Source of the DNA: Candidatus Altimarinota bacterium
GTDB lineage: Bacteria; Patescibacteriota; Gracilibacteria; RBG-16-42-10
Direction: 5' to 3'
Assembly: GCA_017984655.1 (NCBI GenBank)
Contig: JAGNZB010000045.1
Coordinates: forward strand, 1-9,356
Length of the DNA: 9,356 nt
Positions 6,030 through 9,356 of the stretch are shown one piece after another. Both the position numbers and the translations under genes were made by a program. Position 1 is the first letter of the stretch. Every line of letters begins with the position of its first letter. Under the pieces are notes generated by a model. It was not told the DNA's origin and made no database searches. It saw nothing but the letters and a program-made list of their open reading frames with translations.

Positions 6030-7091
6030 ATGAATGGTACCCCCTCCACATACTCCTCATGGCAGAAATTGGCTCTCAATGATGTCATTGAGGAGATGTT
6101 CATGGTGCTGACAGATAAAGAACGTGAAGTATTGATTCGTCGCTATAGTTTACACAACCAGCCCAAGGAGACATTGGAGAAAATCGGTGCTGGATTCACA
6201 GTGACTAGAGAGCGTGTTCGTCAGATTGAAAATGCTGCCCTCAAGAAGCTCCGCCGCACCCTGAGTAATACGAAGCTCAAAGATGTAACCAAGGCGGCTT
6301 TTGAGATTTTGGAGACCAATGATGGACTGCTGCTAGAATCAAAATTGATTCAGAAGATTATTCAAAACATCACTGATATTTCTATCGATAGTAATATCAT
6401 CAAGTTGGCACTGAGTATTGATGAAAATGTGGTAAAGGTGAAGAAAAATAGTTTGTTCAAACCAGCTTGGCGTCTCGACAATATTCATGAGCGTGTCATG
6501 CGCGATATCATCGACACTAGTTATGAGACTCTCAAAAAAGATCAGGACGCGATGTCCAACCAGGAAGTGATCGAAAAAGTAGTCAAAAAGTACCCACTCA
6601 AAGCGACGCCAAAATTTGTCACCGCTTGCCTGGAAGTAAGTAAGTTATTCAAGAAAGTAGAGGCTGGTTGGGGACTAATGGAATGGCGTCATATCAATCC
6701 TAAGAGTATTCGTGACAAGGCTTATATTGTTTTGAAGCGTGCTGAGAAGCCTCTCCATTTTATGGAGATTGCCAGCCGAATTATCGAAGCTGAATTCGAT
6801 CACAAGCTTGTCACCGTGCAAGCTGTCCATAATGAGCTTATTCGTGGTGATCATTTTGTACTCGTTGGTCGTGGGCTTTATGCTTTAAAAGAGTGGGGCT
6901 ACGTCGAAGGTACTGTCAGTGATGTGATCGAGCGTATTCTCAAAAAAGCACAGAAACCGCTTGAGAAATCTGAAATCGTCAAACGTGTCCTCGCCGTCCG
7001 CCAGGTCAAAATTGGTACGATCGCCCTCAATCTCCAAAAGAATCCAAAATTCGTTCGTGTTGGTCGTGCTGTGTACGAGTATCGTAGCTAA
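6030..7091 (+). CDS. Sigma-70 region 4 protein with tandem winged-helix (HARE-HTH-like) repeats
   Basis: A 353-residue DNA-binding protein, probably a transcription factor contacting RNA polymerase. Residues 26-76 match sigma region 4: LTDKEREVLIRRYSL, then the 4.2 helix-turn-helix TLEKIGAGFTVTRERVRQIE and NAALKKLRR. No region 2 (-10 recognition and core clamp binding) precedes it; only about 25 residues do, and a strong promoter lies immediately upstream. The rest appears to be four winged-helix units ending in similar wings: about 83-149 (ending PAWRL), 155-219 (ending GWGLMEW), 226-291 (ending GRGLYALKEWGY) and 296-352 (ending GRAVYEY). The third, with KAYIVLKRAEKPLHFMEIA, resembles the HARE-HTH domain of the delta subunit RpoE. 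It cannot act as an ordinary complete sigma factor. A regulator that occupies the sigma-4 site on the beta flap, or a -35 binding activator, would fit. The exact role is inference. Confidence 0.88.
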   Translation: MNGTPSTYSSWQKLALNDVIEEMFMVLTDKEREVLIRRYSLHNQPKETLEKIGAGFTVTRERVRQIENAALKKLRRTLSNTKLKDVTKAAFEILETNDGLLLESKLIQKIIQNITDISIDSNIIKLALSIDENVVKVKKNSLFKPAWRLDNIHERVMRDIIDTSYETLKKDQDAMSNQEVIEKVVKKYPLKATPKFVTACLEVSKLFKKVEAGWGLMEWRHINPKSIRDKAYIVLKRAEKPLHFMEIASRIIEAEFDHKLVTVQAVHNELIRGDHFVLVGRGLYALKEWGYVEGTVSDVIERILKKAQKPLEKSEIVKRVLAVRQVKIGTIALNLQKNPKFVRVGRAVYEYRS

Positions 7092-7112
7092 ATTCGTTTT
7101 ACCTTTACATTC

Positions 7113-7170
7113 ACATTCACCTTTACTTTTCTTTCCGAGCGCTTTGCTTTTGAAAGGTAAAGGTGAATGT
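7113..7170. repeat. Long inverted repeat between convergent genes, possible bidirectional terminator
   Basis: A 14-bp perfect inverted repeat (ACATTCACCTTTAC, 7113-7126, with GTAAAGGTGAATGT, 7157-7170) continues inward, after a 4-nt bulge (7127-7130), with 5 more pairs (CTTTC 7131-7135 with GAAAG 7152-7156) around a 16-nt loop. It lies 21 nt past the sigma-4 gene stop and 10 nt past the ligA stop, where a shared terminator would be expected. Neither side carries a T run, so it is not a classical intrinsic terminator. One arm is pyrimidine-rich and contains a doubled ATTCAC. Confidence 0.75.
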
Positions 7171-7180
7171 AAAAGGCTAC

Positions 7181-9256
7181 TTATTGTGCTAGTGCTTTCT
7201 CTACTTCCTCTTCAGATAGGACTGGGATATGTAGTTCTTGTGCTTTTTTGAGTTTGCTACCTGGTTCTGCACCGCAAATCAAATAATCAGTCTTGGTGCT
7301 GACACTATTTTGCACATTACCACCCCTTTTTATAATGGTCTCTTTGAGTTGTTCTCGCCCAAAGTTTACTAGGCTGCCGGTGATTACAAAGTGTTTGTCT
7401 GTGAAGAAGTTGGTGATGACTTGTTGATAGTAAGCTGATGCTGTTGGGCGCACACCCACAGTGTGAAGCTTGTGGAGAAGTGCAATACTTTCTGGTTCCT
7501 GAAACCAAGCCCGAATACTGGTAGCAATCTCTGGCCCAAATCCATCGACATCAAGCAGTTCTTCTTCAGTCATGGTGATCAAGTACTCAAGCAGGGGATG
7601 CAGTGCTGTTGTCGGAGTTGTTTCATACTCCTGCACTGCTGCTAAAGGTACGTGAGCCTTGGCGATCATCACCAAGTCTCTAGCTGTCTCTTCACCAATA
7701 TGCCGAATCCCAAGTGCGAATAATAATCGTGATAGGCTGATCTTTTTCGCATCTTCAATTGCCTGGAGTAGCTTGGTGATTTTTTTCTCTTTGAAGAGGG
7801 GAAGGTCTTTGAGGTCTTTTTCAGTCAACAAAAAAATGTCGCCGATATCGCTACAAAGATCTCGTGCCAACAATGCATCAATGGCTTTCTCTCCCAAGCC
7901 ATCGATATCAAATGCTTTTTTTGAAGTGGCATGAATCATTTGTTCGCGATGCTGGGCAAAGCAGGATTTGTTGCTACAACGAATGATAGTACCTTCATTC
8001 TCTTCAATCGTAGGTGAGTAACAAATTGGGCAATGTTCTGGGAATGCGAATTGTTGTTCGCTGCCCGTACGTAGCTCTGGTAAGACACGCAATATCTCTG
8101 GAATGACGTCACCAGCTTTGTGAATGATGACAGTATCACCAATGCGAATATCTTTCCGTTCTAATTCTTTTTTATTATGTAGCGTGGCTCTTCTGACCGT
8201 GCTGCCAGCGAGATCTACTGCTCTGAGCTCTGCTACTGGTGTCAGTGCGCCTGTGCGGCCAATCTGAATCGTAATCCCTTCGATCACCGTCGATGCTTCG
8301 CTCGCTGGGAATTTGTATGCTGCCATTGCTCTAGGTGTCTTTGCGGTATAGCCAGCTTGTTCTTGGATTGCCAATTCATTGACCTTGACGACGATGCCAT
8401 CGATATCAAAGGGGAGGCTGTCACGAATCTTGGCAATCTCATTGTAGAATTCTTCAATACCGTTGATGTCATTGACCAGTTTTGTATAGGGGCTCACCAT
8501 GAATCCTAATGTACGGAAGTACTGGAGTATTTGTGCTTGAGTTGTTGGCTGTGGTGATAGATTATTGGCGCCAAGTGTGTAGACAAACATCCCCAAGTCG
8601 CGATCTGCTGCAATAGTGGGATCTAACTGTCGTAGTGATCCTGCTGCAGCATTCCGAGGATTGGAAAATAATTCCTTGTCTTCTGATTTGAGCTTGGTAT
8701 TTACTTTCTCTAGGCTTTTCCTAGGCATATAGACCTCACCTGAGAGCTCGATAGTCAGTGGCTGCGGTAACTGTAATGGCACGCCATATACAGTCTTGAT
8801 TGTATGGGTGATATCTTCTCCGATCACTCCATCACCCCGAGTAAGGCCTTTGACCAACTGTCCATTTTGATAGTGCAAACTGATGTTGAGACCGTCGATT
8901 TTGAGTTCACAAAAATACTGCCACTGTTTTGTTGGTAGTAGTCTCTTCAGTCGTTCTTCCCAGTCAAGTAATTCTTCAGTACTAAAGATGTCACTCAGAC
9001 TCCATTTTCGAGTAAGGTGGGGGACCTTTGGTAGTCGACCACTGAGCACACTACCAATTTTCTGACTGGGTGAGTCTGGCGTGATCAAGTCTGGATAAGC
9101 ACTTTCTAGAAGGATTAGCTCTTGTTTCAAGTCATCACGAGCGGCTTCAGAAAAAAGCAGCTTGTTCTCGGTGAAATAATGGTAACTCCACTCAGCCAAG
9201 ATTTGTCGTAATTTTTCCAGACGGGTAGCCGCCTCTTGATGTGATAATGATCTCAT
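7181..9256 (-). CDS. ligA: NAD+-dependent DNA ligase LigA
   Basis: A 691-residue ligase that seals nicks in replication and repair using NAD+. Domain Ia (about 1-65) is followed by the adenylation domain with the catalytic lysine in CELKIDG (Lys119), TRGDG (139-143), GEVYMP (Glu174), NPRNAAAGSLRQLDP (199-213), DIDGIVVKVN (Lys291) and YKFPA (Lys315). The OB fold includes GRTGALTPVAE and AGDVIP. A four-Cys zinc finger follows (409, 412, 427, 432), then helix-hairpin-helix repeats (about 440-600, including FDIDGLGEKAID and LGIRHIGEE) and a BRCT domain (about 615-691, FVITGSL ... KTDYLICG). Length is close to the usual 670. In domain Ia, Tyr25-His26 match the NMN-binding pair, but the D-A-E-Y-D motif reads E-A-A-R-D (37-41). 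The gene lies 10 nt downstream of htpX on the same strand and converges on the sigma-4 gene. Confidence 0.97.
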   Translation of the reverse strand: MRSLSHQEAATRLEKLRQILAEWSYHYFTENKLLFSEAARDDLKQELILLESAYPDLITPDSPSQKIGSVLSGRLPKVPHLTRKWSLSDIFSTEELLDWEERLKRLLPTKQWQYFCELKIDGLNISLHYQNGQLVKGLTRGDGVIGEDITHTIKTVYGVPLQLPQPLTIELSGEVYMPRKSLEKVNTKLKSEDKELFSNPRNAAAGSLRQLDPTIAADRDLGMFVYTLGANNLSPQPTTQAQILQYFRTLGFMVSPYTKLVNDINGIEEFYNEIAKIRDSLPFDIDGIVVKVNELAIQEQAGYTAKTPRAMAAYKFPASEASTVIEGITIQIGRTGALTPVAELRAVDLAGSTVRRATLHNKKELERKDIRIGDTVIIHKAGDVIPEILRVLPELRTGSEQQFAFPEHCPICYSPTIEENEGTIIRCSNKSCFAQHREQMIHATSKKAFDIDGLGEKAIDALLARDLCSDIGDIFLLTEKDLKDLPLFKEKKITKLLQAIEDAKKISLSRLLFALGIRHIGEETARDLVMIAKAHVPLAAVQEYETTPTTALHPLLEYLITMTEEELLDVDGFGPEIATSIRAWFQEPESIALLHKLHTVGVRPTASAYYQQVITNFFTDKHFVITGSLVNFGREQLKETIIKRGGNVQNSVSTKTDYLICGAEPGSKLKKAQELHIPVLSEEEVEKALAQ

Positions 9257-9266
9257 GCTGGCTGGA

Positions 9267-9356
9267 CTATTTATTCATCCCTCGCAGGATGCGGATACGA
9301 TCCTCAAGTGGGGGATGTGTGGAAAATAACTTGCTGATTGTGCCACCCTTGAGTGG
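9267..9356 (-). CDS. htpX: C-terminal end of an HtpX-like M48 zinc metalloprotease (partial)
   Basis: The last 29 codons and TAG stop of a gene that enters from the right edge. The readable end contains KLFSTHPPLEDRIRILRGM, which matches the characteristic close of HtpX and related M48 membrane proteases (STHPP-x-x-x-R-I-x-x-L). These enzymes degrade misfolded membrane proteins from the cytoplasmic face. The HExxH zinc site and membrane helices lie outside the window. ligA starts 10 nt downstream on the same strand, so the two are probably co-transcribed. The family call rests on this short but distinctive segment; another M48 member cannot be excluded. Confidence 0.85.
   Translation of the reverse strand, partial: PLKGGTISKLFSTHPPLEDRIRILRGMNK

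Noticed and set aside
6961..7251. 96-codon + strand frame spanning the end of the sigma-4 gene, the inverted repeat and the end of ligA
   Set aside because: It overlaps two well-supported genes and the repeat. Its hydrophobic residues derive from the pyrimidine-rich repeat arm.
1..9356. Defence system, CRISPR array, transposon, prophage or tRNA gene
   Set aside because: No spaced direct repeats, transposase or integrase motifs, toxin-antitoxin pair or tRNA-like cloverleaf was seen. The gene content is housekeeping.

Overview
The window looks like a housekeeping chromosome segment of a small-genome bacterium. My best guess is a Candidate Phyla Radiation (Patescibacteria) lineage. This is inference from the gene set, not from any marker gene: compact and overlapping genes, no Shine-Dalgarno sequence at any start, ruvAB and ligA beside short uncharacterised proteins, and a protein joining sigma-70 region 4 to winged helices related to the RNA polymerase delta subunit (HARE-HTH type). 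The standard bacterial code fits: one gene ends in TGA where its family should end, the others in TAA or TAG, and no gene reads through TGA.

Left block (1-3367, + strand). A rho-independent terminator closes an unseen gene to the left. A GNAT-like acetyltransferase with an embedded cysteine cluster follows, then an AstE/AspA-type zinc amidohydrolase 26 nt later. A possible extended -10 promoter then leads to a GT4-type glycosyltransferase with altered active-site motifs and a Ser/Ala/Asn-rich tail. Two nt later comes a short DUF721/DciA-like protein, whose end overlaps the end of ruvB.

Middle block (3321-5842). ruvA and ruvB are overlapping genes on the - strand and encode the Holliday-junction branch-migration motor. 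ruvC is not in the window. Divergent from them is a small three-helix membrane protein, which converges on a YqeY/GatB-like gene with a single nucleotide between the stop codons.

Right block (5843-9356). A near-consensus sigma-70 promoter (TTGACA, 17 bp, TATAGT) drives a 353-residue protein with a sigma region 4 followed by what looks like four winged-helix repeats and no region 2. A long inverted repeat separates it from convergent ligA (NAD+-dependent DNA ligase). The window ends in the last 29 codons of an htpX-like membrane protease gene, 10 nt upstream of ligA on the same strand.

Functionally this is DNA repair and replication (ruvA, ruvB, ligA, the DciA-like gene), transcription control (the sigma-4 protein), probable envelope or small-molecule modification (GT4, GNAT, AspA-like), and protein quality control or tRNA amidation (htpX, yqeY). 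I see no tRNA, rRNA, CRISPR array, transposase or complete mobile element. The least conventional items are the sigma-4/winged-helix protein, the altered glycosyltransferase, the altered NMN-binding motif in LigA and the uniform lack of Shine-Dalgarno sequences.
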